The notes below the pieces were generated by a model. It was not told where the DNA came from and searched no databases. It saw only the letters and a list, made by a program, of their open reading frames with translations. Positions 40,129 through 46,918 of a stretch of DNA of 46,918 nucleotides are shown one piece after another. Made by a program: the position numbers and the translations under genes. Source of the stretch: CAZXTR01 sp964643615 (GTDB lineage Bacteria; Pseudomonadota; Alphaproteobacteria; CAAHEQ01; UBA3637); contig CAZXTR010000005.1 in the NCBI GenBank assembly GCA_964643615.1, forward strand, positions 1 to 46,918. Direction: 5' to 3'. Numbering within the stretch: position 1 is the stretch's first letter; each line of letters starts with the position of its first letter.

Positions 40129-40737
40129 ATGGTAGAAATCCTATTCCCAGAAACAAAGAAAACTTCCGTGCAAGTGTCTCAAGAAATTTTGCACGATTTG
40201 AGTTACTGGGAAAAGCTTTTCCAAAAAATGAATTTTCCGGGAATGGATTTAGTTGAGGCTACGATTTTCCCTGTGACATTGTTGGAAAAAATCAATCGAC
40301 GAAAACAATATAAACGGGTTAAAAGAGACTTTTTAAAATATCTTGCATATAACTATGTGACAGATTTGCGCGAGTTAGGATTAGATGAAGATAGTATCTT
40401 TTATTTTAAAAAGGGAATAGTGCCAGATAATTTTAATGTCCATTTGAAAATACCTTTCGATTATACTGGTGTCGCTGATTTTTCGAATTTAATTTTAATT
40501 CAAAATCGTCCTTTTCACGAAGAAATACATCGCTTTATTGATATGCAAATGGATGGCATGGCAAACAATATGCGCCCAGTACGTCTTTATATTCCTGTTC
40601 CTCCAGGTAAAGTTTATATGCCTGCGACAAATTATAATGGTTCGGGAGGAAAAGGTAAGCATGACAGAAGTGTTTACGCGGGATTTTCAGAAGACGCTTT
40701 TAAAACGTTGGCTCAAAAAACAATGCCAGGACGGTAA
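40129..40737 (+). CDS. HNH-like protein, candidate T4SS-linked toxin (202 aa)
   Basis: The N-terminal half is helical (1-98). Residues 101-134 resemble the HNH domain of bacterial toxins: NFNVHLKIPFDYTG, then FSNLILIQNRPFHEEIH. His105, Asn120, His130 and His134 align with the metal ligands and central Asn of HNH nucleases (compare VHHKxPLxxGG...NLxLI...H...H). The general-base His of the HH pair is Leu106, so DNase activity is doubtful. A Gly/Lys-rich tail (GSGGKGKHDRSVYAG) ends the protein. ATG 40129 has GGGTAG upstream, overlapping the virD4 stop. A SUKH gene follows after 3 nt. A secreted effector with cognate immunity is inferred; a structural HNH fold binding nucleic acid is the alternative. 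Confidence 0.6.
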   Translation: MVEILFPETKKTSVQVSQEILHDLSYWEKLFQKMNFPGMDLVEATIFPVTLLEKINRRKQYKRVKRDFLKYLAYNYVTDLRELGLDEDSIFYFKKGIVPDNFNVHLKIPFDYTGVADFSNLILIQNRPFHEEIHRFIDMQMDGMANNMRPVRLYIPVPPGKVYMPATNYNGSGGKGKHDRSVYAGFSEDAFKTLAQKTMPGR

Positions 40738-40744
40738 AAAATGA
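40661..40744 (+). CDS. Nested basic 27-aa frame inside the HNH-like gene
   Basis: In the +1 frame of the HNH-like gene, ATG 40661 has GGGAGGA and AAAAGG upstream. It encodes MTEVFTRDFQKTLLKRWLKK and seven further residues. Its TGA overlaps the SUKH gene ATG (ATGA). The peptide is strongly basic and amphipathic. It may simply be a chance frame; the ribosome-binding site and coupling are the only support. Confidence 0.2.
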   Translation: MTEVFTRDFQKTLLKRWLKKQCQDGKK

Positions 40745-41217
40745 ATTTATTACGAAAATCTTTGCATAAATTGTATTTATTGGGCGCAAAAACCTTTCCT
40801 CTGGCAAAAGAAGAACACGTGAGATCTTTTCGTATTACTCTTGCTAAACATAAAATGTCTTCTTTGCCGAAAGATTATATTCAATTTTTACAATTAACGG
40901 ATGGGATGACGTTTAATGGATTACGTTTTTTTGGGATTCATTCTCATGAACATAAGGAAAAAGGATATACAGACCCTAGTTTGTTGGACATCAATATGGA
41001 TTATAAACAAAGAAATCGTGGAATCTCTCAATTGATTGTTGGAGAAATGGATGAAACTTTAATCACCTATAACCCTAAAAAGAATATTTATCAATTAATG
41101 GACAGGATGGATTTGATGCCCGAATTGAATTTACCAAGATTCTTTGATGTACTCTATTTATTAACCGAGGATTTGATTAAACAGCCTGAACAAAATATAA
41201 TAAAGGAAAGCTTATGA
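40741..41217 (+). CDS. SMI1/KNR4 (SUKH) family protein, candidate immunity protein
   Basis: A 158-aa protein with the SUKH pattern: SLPKDYIQFLQLTDGMTFNG (about 38-57; LPxDYxxFLxxxDG), then RFFGIHSHE, a middle with ISQLIVGEMDETLITYNP (about 98-115) in place of the usual functional-state strand, and a helical C-terminus. SUKH proteins are common immunity proteins for nuclease toxins, including HNH toxins. It starts 3 nt after the HNH-like gene, and its TGA overlaps the next ATG. Genomic linkage fits a toxin-immunity pair. SUKH proteins with other roles exist, so immunity is inferred. Confidence 0.75.
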   Translation: MNLLRKSLHKLYLLGAKTFPLAKEEHVRSFRITLAKHKMSSLPKDYIQFLQLTDGMTFNGLRFFGIHSHEHKEKGYTDPSLLDINMDYKQRNRGISQLIVGEMDETLITYNPKKNIYQLMDRMDLMPELNLPRFFDVLYLLTEDLIKQPEQNIIKESL

Positions 41218-41618
41218 ATTACATAAAAAACCATTGGATGGGAAATTTTTCTTTAAAAAGAAGTTTTTGGATTAATTTTATGTTTGTGAATTTTTTGTAT
41301 GGATTTGTTTCTGCTTTATTGTTGCTTTATATGATGCAAAATCGGCAGTTGGATTCTATAGAACGTTTTTTATGGAATTATTATTTGATATTTTTGGTTA
41401 TTTCTTTCTGGCAAACTGTAGGTATTCATAGAGCTTCAGTGCATTATATGCAGTCCAGTGCGAAAAATAGGATATGGGCCGTTATAGCGCGTACGGTGAC
41501 TTTGTTTTTTGTGGTGTCAACGATTTTGTCTTTAGTTAGTTTAGCCACAATGAGTCCAAAAACAGCAGAACTATTAACTGCTCAATTAAATGAAATAATG
41601 GTATCTACACAAAAATAA
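41214..41618 (+). CDS. Small polytopic membrane protein (134 aa), last gene of the T4CP operon
   Basis: Three hydrophobic segments are visible (about 18-40, 51-70, 86-112), with the N-terminal HWMGNFSLKRSFWINFMFVN and a C-terminal soluble tail. The W-x-G-x-x-S-L-x-x-S-F-W pattern occurs in small uncharacterised membrane proteins, but I cannot name the family. It starts within the SUKH stop (ATGA). It ends 4 nt from the convergent anmK-like stop. It may modify the membrane side of the secretion or immunity module; this is inference. Confidence 0.75.
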   Translation: MNYIKNHWMGNFSLKRSFWINFMFVNFLYGFVSALLLLYMMQNRQLDSIERFLWNYYLIFLVISFWQTVGIHRASVHYMQSSAKNRIWAVIARTVTLFFVVSTILSLVSLATMSPKTAELLTAQLNEIMVSTQK

Positions 41619-41622
41619 AAAC

Positions 41623-42723
41623 CTAGGGGCGGTGAATCATTCCGCCAGACATGGGGGCGGGGACTCCTGTTGTTTTTGGAAAGGAAAAAGGAAGCCCAAA
41701 TAGAGAGCGGACTGCTAAGAAAGCAAATCCTTGTGCTTCGATTTTGGAAGCATCCCATTGGGTTTCTTGAGCTGTTAATATTTCATTTGTAAGATTTTGC
41801 CGTAACCCTTTTACTAATGATGGGTTAAAAGCTCCTCCGCCAATTAAAATAGAGCGGATGGGTGGTTTTGGTAAAAAAGCCATAGACTGTGCAATGCTTC
41901 GTACGGTTAATTCTGTTAGTGTTGCAGAACCGTCGGCAATCGTTAACCCGCGAAGATTATCCATTAAGTATTGAAAATCGCTTCTGTCCGCTGATTTAGG
42001 GGGCTTTTTTAAAAAGTAAGGGTGCGATAAAAACTTTTTTAATAAACGTTCATCTGCATGTCCTTTGGCTGCCCACAGTCCATCAAAGTCCATTTCTGTT
42101 CCCATTTTTTCTTGCATCCATTGGTCGATTAACATATTGCCTGGACCCGATTCAAACCCATATAATTGCCCATCAATTCCAACATAGGAAACAGAGGTTA
42201 ATCCAGAAATAGAAATAACGGCCAATGGTTTTGGCATGTCCCGTGTTATAGCATCAAAAAACACGGGGAAAATAGGAAATCCCTGTCCTCCAGACGCCAA
42301 ATCAGATTGATAAAATCGATTAACAACAGGACGTTGAAAAGTATCCAAAAATAATTGAACGTCCCCAATTTGAATAGACAATTTTTCATGTGGACGATTT
42401 AATATAGTGTGCCCCGGAAAGGCAATTACATCGATGTTGCGGGGATTTTTATCGGCCTGTTCTAATAAAGCACGAACAGCATCTATGTGGTGTAAGGTAA
42501 TTTGATGTTCCACCATTTTTAATCGTTCCGGGTTTTGTTGCCCTTTGTTGCCTAAAATAGATTGAATACCCTTGCGCAATTCATCAGTGTACGGCCGAGA
42601 AAGTGCATACTTTCTTTCAAAAATGTCAATCCCATCTGTTTGAATAAGCGCAACTTCAACGCCATTCATTGATGTGTCGCTTCGTAAGCCAATGGCGTAT
42701 AAAGGATGTAGAGTTGAATGCAT
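41623..42723 (-). CDS. anmK: AnmK-like anhydro-N-acetylmuramic acid kinase homologue with altered active site
   Basis: A 366-aa sugar-kinase-fold protein. AnmK phosphorylates anhydroMurNAc during peptidoglycan recycling. The overall match is good: EAQGFAFLAVRSLFGLPFSF, TTGVPAP, SDLASGGQGFPIFPVF, GGGAFNPSL. Signature residues differ, however: SDTSMNG (15-21) for SGTSLDG, PGHTILN (103-109) for HGQTxxH, SISGLTS (171-177) for NxGGIAN, and FESGPGN (190-196) for FDTGPGN, where the Asp is the catalytic base. Residue 191 is Glu. Activity is therefore uncertain; it may be a diverged paralogue or a changed kinase. AAAGGAG precedes the ATG. It is convergent with the T4CP operon and divergent from mtaB. 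Confidence 0.8.
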   Translation of the reverse strand: MHSTLHPLYAIGLRSDTSMNGVEVALIQTDGIDIFERKYALSRPYTDELRKGIQSILGNKGQQNPERLKMVEHQITLHHIDAVRALLEQADKNPRNIDVIAFPGHTILNRPHEKLSIQIGDVQLFLDTFQRPVVNRFYQSDLASGGQGFPIFPVFFDAITRDMPKPLAVISISGLTSVSYVGIDGQLYGFESGPGNMLIDQWMQEKMGTEMDFDGLWAAKGHADERLLKKFLSHPYFLKKPPKSADRSDFQYLMDNLRGLTIADGSATLTELTVRSIAQSMAFLPKPPIRSILIGGGAFNPSLVKGLRQNLTNEILTAQETQWDASKIEAQGFAFLAVRSLFGLPFSFPKTTGVPAPMSGGMIHRP

Positions 42724-42814
42724 ATGAGCTCCTTTTTTAATCTTTTGCTGACTATTATATATGCTTTACGATTAAAAACTAGACAAGAAATAAAAAAAAA
42801 GATAAAAAAGAACT

Positions 42815-44014
42815 ATGAAAATAGTAACCTTTGGATGCCGAATAAATACTTATGAATCTGAATTGATTAAACAATGGGAACCCGATTTGGGCGATGTGAT
42901 AGTTGTTAATACTTGTGCCGTTACAAGTGAGGCTGAACGACAATGTAAACAAACTATTCGCCGTTTGCATAAAGAAAACCCAAATGTTCCTTTGATTGTA
43001 ACGGGGTGCGCCGTTCAGTTAAATCCTGACGTTTATGAAAAAATGCCAGAGGTTAGTCGTATCTTGGGGAATATTGAAAAAACAAACAAAAAAGCTTATT
43101 TATCGTGTGAAAAAAGATTAGTAGGGTCTGTTAAAGATAAAATGTTTGAAATTCCTTTGGTCACAAACTATGAAAACCGAGTTAAAGCGTTTATTCAAAT
43201 TCAACAAGGATGTGACCATCAATGTACTTTTTGTATTGTTAACCAAGTGCGGGGAAAAAATAAAGGGCTGATTCCAGAGATCATCATAAAAGAAATTCAA
43301 AGTTTGGTAGATAAAGGTTTTTCAGAAATCGTTTTAACTGGAATTGATGTAACAAGCTATCCTTACGGTTTTTCGGGTTTGGTTGAACGGGTTTTATTCG
43401 AGGTCCGTGGATTAAAACGTTTACGTTTAGGGTCTTTAGATCCCAAGGGAGTGGATAATCAATTGATTGATTTGTGGAAGCGGTTTGAATGTTTAATGCC
43501 CCATGTTCATTTATCTATTCAATCTGGGAATGACGAAATATTAAAAAAAATGGGACGACGGCATCGACAACATGATGTCATAACTTTGGTTGAAAAATTA
43601 AGACAGGTTCGATCAGATTTTGTTTTTGGTGGTGATTTTATTACGGGATTTCCTACGGAAAACGACAATATGTTTAAAGATACGTTGGATTTGGTGCAAC
43701 AAGCAAATATAATTTTATTACATGTGTTTCCTTTTTCTGTGCGGCCGCAAACAGCTTCGGCAAAAATGGATATGGTTCCTGTTTTTGTTCGGAAGCGAAG
43801 GGCAAAAGAACTTCGTATCTTGGGCGAAAAATTAAAACAAAATTACATGTATCAACAATTGGGGATCAAAGATGAAGTTTTGATTGAAACTGGAAAAATT
43901 GGATTTAATCAACATTATATTAAAACGAAAGTAGATAAACTTTATCCGGCAGGAACAATTGTGATGGTTCAAAATAAGGAAATAAAAAATGGTGAATTTC
44001 TGGGACAGACTTAA
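42815..44014 (+). CDS. mtaB: tRNA t6A37 methylthiotransferase MtaB
   Basis: A 399-aa radical-SAM enzyme converting t6A37 to ms2t6A37 in ANN-decoding tRNAs. The N-terminal methylthiotransferase domain has its three Cys (FGCRIN, NTCAVT, TGCAVQ). The radical-SAM motif is GCDHQCTFC (about 132-140), with SIQSGNDEILKKMGRRH (about 235-251) and GGDFITGFPTE (about 270-280). A short TRAM-like domain forms the end. The length is slightly less than typical. There is no clear ribosome-binding site before the ATG, only A-rich sequence. It overlaps ftsY by 26 nt, the order known from alphaproteobacteria. tcdA in this window acts on the same nucleoside. Confidence 0.95.
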   Translation: MKIVTFGCRINTYESELIKQWEPDLGDVIVVNTCAVTSEAERQCKQTIRRLHKENPNVPLIVTGCAVQLNPDVYEKMPEVSRILGNIEKTNKKAYLSCEKRLVGSVKDKMFEIPLVTNYENRVKAFIQIQQGCDHQCTFCIVNQVRGKNKGLIPEIIIKEIQSLVDKGFSEIVLTGIDVTSYPYGFSGLVERVLFEVRGLKRLRLGSLDPKGVDNQLIDLWKRFECLMPHVHLSIQSGNDEILKKMGRRHRQHDVITLVEKLRQVRSDFVFGGDFITGFPTENDNMFKDTLDLVQQANIILLHVFPFSVRPQTASAKMDMVPVFVRKRRAKELRILGEKLKQNYMYQQLGIKDEVLIETGKIGFNQHYIKTKVDKLYPAGTIVMVQNKEIKNGEFLGQT

Positions 44015-44891
44015 AAAGGGATTGTCAAAAACGTCAGCGCGCATAGAAGACGTTTTTCGCTTTACTTGTTTAGATGAATCAGTTTTAAATCAAATCGAAG
44101 AAACATTGATTATGGCCGATGTTGGGGTACAGACTGCTGCGGATATACGCAAAAGATTGTCTAAAAGTTCTGCTAAAAGCCCAGAAGAGGCTAAACGAAT
44201 TATTGCTTCGGAATTAGTTGGTAAAATGCAAAAAGTGGAATCTCCATTGATAGTTGATGCAAATCATAAGCCTTTTGTTGTTTTGATGATTGGCGTTAAT
44301 GGTGGAGGTAAGACCACTACAATCGGGAAAATAGCTTCTTTTTTTAAACAAAAAGGATACCAAGTTTCAATGGGTGCGGTGGATACTTTTCGTATGGCTG
44401 CGATTGAACAATTACAAGCGTGGGGAAAGAAAATCAATTGCCCTGTTTATGCTAAAGAAATAGGAGCTGATCCAGCTGGGGTTGCTTATGACGCATTGAC
44501 GGGAGCACGTAAAAGAGGCGATGATATTTTATTTTTAGACACCGCGGGGAGATTACAAAATAAAAACGAATTAATGGCTCAATTGCAGAAGATTATTCGC
44601 GTTTTGAAAAAAATTGATGAAAGTGCTCCGCATGCAATTTTATTGACGTTAGATGCTTGTGTGGGTCAAAATGCTTTATCACAGGTATCCGTATTCAAAG
44701 AAATGACTAACGTTACAGGGTTGGTTATGACAAAGTTGGATGGGACAGCTAAGGGGGGTATATTGATCCCACTAGCCGAAAAATTTTCTTTGCCAATTTA
44801 TTGGATAGGAATTGGGGAATCAATTGAAGATTTGCAGACATTTTCTGCTTCGGCATATGTCAATAATTTATTAGGAATAAACAATGAATAG
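43989..44891 (+). CDS. ftsY: Signal recognition particle receptor FtsY
   Basis: A 300-aa SRP-type GTPase targeting ribosomes with membrane proteins to the Sec translocon. The NG domains are complete: the N-domain FWDRLKKGLSKTSARIEDVF, G1 GVNGGGKTTTIGKIA (about 101-115; usual GVNGTGKTTT, so Thr is Gly), GAVDTFRMAAIEQL (about 129-142), G3 DTAGRLQNKNELM (about 182-194), G4 TKLDGTAKGG (about 244-253), and PIYWIGIGESIEDL. There is no acidic A domain, as in many alphaproteobacteria. AAGGA precedes the ATG inside mtaB. The stop overlaps the next gene by 8 nt. Confidence 0.96.
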   Translation: MVNFWDRLKKGLSKTSARIEDVFRFTCLDESVLNQIEETLIMADVGVQTAADIRKRLSKSSAKSPEEAKRIIASELVGKMQKVESPLIVDANHKPFVVLMIGVNGGGKTTTIGKIASFFKQKGYQVSMGAVDTFRMAAIEQLQAWGKKINCPVYAKEIGADPAGVAYDALTGARKRGDDILFLDTAGRLQNKNELMAQLQKIIRVLKKIDESAPHAILLTLDACVGQNALSQVSVFKEMTNVTGLVMTKLDGTAKGGILIPLAEKFSLPIYWIGIGESIEDLQTFSASAYVNNLLGINNE

Positions 44892-46918
44892 AATGCGACG
44901 TATTTTTGAAAATTTACTTTCTTTATCAACCCAACAAATGGTGTTATTGGGATTGTTAGGATTGGGTGCTTTTTTACAATCGGTCAGCTTTGTGTGGTTA
45001 GATAGTCTTGCTACGGGATTATATATTGGAACGTTTGGTCGAATAGATTTGTCTTTTTTATTTATTGTGTCAGCTTTCTTTTTAGGGGGGGCTGGATTTT
45101 GGAGCGTTTTTATTGAACGAAAATCTGGGCGTGGTTTGAATGTATTTTTGATTGTAGCATTATTCATTCAATTGGTTTTATTGCTTACGTTTGTGAACGG
45201 CATTAAAATTTCTTTGGATGCTTTATTTGTGATGAAATTTTCGTATCGATTGCTTTTGACTGTTGGATTTTGGAGCCTTGTCTTTCGTTTTGTGCCTTTA
45301 AATTTACATTCTAAAAAATTTTTATTTTTTGTCATGATGGACTTTTTAGGTGTTATTTTTGGGGGTATCAGTATTTCGTTGTTGCAAAATATAGCTAATG
45401 CTTCCTCACTTTTATTGGGAAATATAATCCTTGGTGTTGTGTTAATTGGGTTATTTTGGCAAGTGTGTCGGTTTGAAAAAAATGTCCCTCAAGAAGCCTT
45501 TCATAAAAATGGGGGTGTGAATGAACCGGCTCAAGTGAATTTGATGTTACTTATTTATTGTGCTTCGTTTTTATATTCCGCGGTGCGTTGCTTCGTTGAT
45601 TATATTTTATGCATCGAACTGTCAAGTTTTGATTTAGTCACCGTTGCGTTAACCCTATCATCTATGGGTATGATATGGGCAATAATTGGGTTCGTAAGTT
45701 TGTCAGGTTTAATCATTTTATATGCGTCTAGATCGTCATTAAGTATCTTGCATGGAATGAGCATTTTATCGTTGTTGCCGATGATTGTTTATTTAGGGTG
45801 GGTTGGACATTTCGTTTGGTTGGTCTTTTTTGCAAAAATTGTTTTTGAAGTGATATCTTATTTTTGTGTAGGGTATTATTTTCGAATGATTCCACGTCCG
45901 TTGACGCATGGTCATGGTCATCGTATGAAAGTATATAGATTGTCTTTGTTGGAACCCGCTGGTTTTTGTTTTTCTGCGATAGTGTTTTATTTTTGTGCGA
46001 ATCAAATGGTGTGGGGTTATTTAGCGGTATTTTTTGTTGTTACTTGCTGTGCAACGATTTATTTAACGAAAAAAGAATATGCTAATGTTCTTTTGTCTTC
46101 GTTTAAAACGTTCCGGTGGCGCGGTGGGCGGTTATTGATTATCACCCCTAAAGTCATTGATTTTATTACGAAAAAAGCGGCTAGTCCGAACCCGGATGAG
46201 GCTGTTTATTTTTTGCGTGTGTTAGAAGATGCTCAATATGCGAATTATGTTAATTTTATTCGCAGAGCTTTGAAACATCCTCATACGCGAGTGCGGGCGT
46301 TTGCTTTGGAGCGTATTGAAAAAAATCAAATTATGACGCTGAACAAAATAGTGTCTGACTTGCTTAATAAAGACGATAGTTTGATCGTTCGCCAAAAAGC
46401 ATTGAGGGTGTTGTGTGCTTCGGGCGAAAAGTATTCTCAAGAAAAAGCCATTTTATATTTGGAAGACTCTCAATTGAAAAAAGGTGCTTTGATTGGTTTG
46501 TTGCGTGGAGGTGGAGAAGGGATTTTGATTGCCTCGGAAGGCGTAAACAAGTTGGTTTCTTCCCATAAAACGGAAGATAGATTGCAAGCGGCTGAAATTT
46601 TAGAGGAAAGTGCAATTAAAGGATTTTATCGGTTGGTGTTGATTTTAACAAAAGACAAAGATTTGCGGGTTCGAAAGTTGGCATTGCTTGCTGCAGGAAG
46701 AATTGCACATCCTTTGTTGTTACCGTCTTTGTTTAAAGCACTTGAAAACATGGAATTGCGGGATTGTGCGCTTCAAGCTTTAAGAGGATATGAGTCAAAA
46801 GCATATTCGGCGATAGAACAAGCTTTGATTAATGAAAAAACATCATTGATGATTAAAAGGACATTGGTTTCATTTTTGTGTGTTTCAGAAGATAGCAATG
46901 CGCAAAAATTACTGATAA
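44884..46918 (+). CDS. Nucleotide-transporter/MFS-like membrane protein with HEAT repeats, 3' truncated by window
   Basis: At least 678 codons, open to the window end. Residues 1 to about 400 form about twelve membrane helices. The start resembles the NTT (ATP/ADP-translocase-like) or MFS fold: FLQSVSFVWLDSLATGLYIG and FLFIVSAFFLGGAGFW, as in NTT-like proteins fused to soluble domains. From about 420, helical repeats of HEAT type begin (HPHTRVRAFALERIEK, DDSLIVRQKALRVL, DKDLRVRKLALLAAGRIA), with the D-x-x-V/L-R-x-x-A pattern. Two Arg/His-rich loops occur (THGHGHRMK). The start ATG 44884 overlaps ftsY; a second ATG lies at 44893. Substrate unknown. Nucleotide uptake would suit an intracellular lifestyle, but it is not demonstrated. 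Confidence 0.7.
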   Translation, partial: MNRMRRIFENLLSLSTQQMVLLGLLGLGAFLQSVSFVWLDSLATGLYIGTFGRIDLSFLFIVSAFFLGGAGFWSVFIERKSGRGLNVFLIVALFIQLVLLLTFVNGIKISLDALFVMKFSYRLLLTVGFWSLVFRFVPLNLHSKKFLFFVMMDFLGVIFGGISISLLQNIANASSLLLGNIILGVVLIGLFWQVCRFEKNVPQEAFHKNGGVNEPAQVNLMLLIYCASFLYSAVRCFVDYILCIELSSFDLVTVALTLSSMGMIWAIIGFVSLSGLIILYASRSSLSILHGMSILSLLPMIVYLGWVGHFVWLVFFAKIVFEVISYFCVGYYFRMIPRPLTHGHGHRMKVYRLSLLEPAGFCFSAIVFYFCANQMVWGYLAVFFVVTCCATIYLTKKEYANVLLSSFKTFRWRGGRLLIITPKVIDFITKKAASPNPDEAVYFLRVLEDAQYANYVNFIRRALKHPHTRVRAFALERIEKNQIMTLNKIVSDLLNKDDSLIVRQKALRVLCASGEKYSQEKAILYLEDSQLKKGALIGLLRGGGEGILIASEGVNKLVSSHKTEDRLQAAEILEESAIKGFYRLVLILTKDKDLRVRKLALLAAGRIAHPLLLPSLFKALENMELRDCALQALRGYESKAYSAIEQALINEKTSLMIKRTLVSFLCVSEDSNAQKLLI

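Noticed and set aside
41633..41653. GGCGG...CCGCC hairpin between the T4CP operon and anmK as a terminator
   Set aside because: It lies within the anmK coding end and has no T-tract on either strand.
1..46918. CRISPR arrays, insertion sequences or prophage genes
   Set aside because: I looked for direct repeats with regular spacing, transposase or integrase motifs and phage structural genes, and saw none.

Overview
The window is AT-rich, densely coded bacterial chromosome. Gene order and gene families point to an alphaproteobacterium: efp followed by an inositol-phosphatase gene, rph-rdgB next to grpE, lolC-lolD-dnaE in direct succession, mtaB overlapping ftsY, a short J-domain protein with an N-terminal Cys-containing part, and an L31 without zinc cysteines. 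Low GC, a kinase-less PAS protein, a collapsed comM and solitary housekeeping genes suggest a reduced, host- or gut-associated lineage (Holosporales-like, or the uncultured gut alphaproteobacteria of the RF32 type). That placement is inference. An anaerobic life is suggested by a DUF5320 / ferredoxin / Mrp-NBP35 cluster, pyruvate phosphate dikinase, and a small protein resembling the glycyl-radical tail of anaerobic ribonucleotide reductase.

Layout. 1-700: anaerobe-type iron-sulfur cluster on the minus strand, behind a near-consensus promoter. 925-1088: tRNA-Ser(CGA) and its long terminator hairpin. 1675-5075: epmA diverging from efp, then an IMPase, a secreted protein and rpmE. 5358-8060: ppdK with a clear terminator. 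8226-10938 (minus): lipoprotein, comM remnant and PAS-only membrane protein. 11017-13016: grpE diverging from rph-rdgB. 13024-17181: two type IV pilin-like genes, a CCA-adding enzyme diverging from RNase D, and a Cys-rich membrane-anchored pilin-like protein. 17197-22840 (minus): trkH, a small unknown gene and a giant AsmA-like protein. 22918-32066: tatD-tcdA, uvrD, lolC-lolD-dnaE. 32067-36178: a frameshifted small gene, the NrdD-tail-like protein, rnhA, a DsbD/ScsB-like protein diverging from infC, and a J-domain protein.

36825-41618 is the most unusual block. It is a tightly coupled five-gene operon: a two-TM protein with a possible NERD-like C-terminal domain, a VirD4/TraG-type coupling ATPase, a small HNH-like protein, a SUKH (SMI1/KNR4) protein and a small membrane protein. 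A toxin-like and an immunity-like gene directly behind a type IV coupling protein suggest a secreted nuclease/immunity module, although the HNH motif appears to lack its general-base histidine.

41623-46918 holds an AnmK homologue with many substituted signature residues, then mtaB, ftsY and a nucleotide-transporter-like protein with HEAT repeats that runs off the window end.

Expression. Four genes (cca, rnd, tatD and the DsbD-like gene) have a -10-like box only 6-8 nt before the ATG and no Shine-Dalgarno, which suggests leaderless mRNAs. infC appears to start at an AUA codon behind a perfect Shine-Dalgarno. All functions are assigned by reading motifs; no database search was run.
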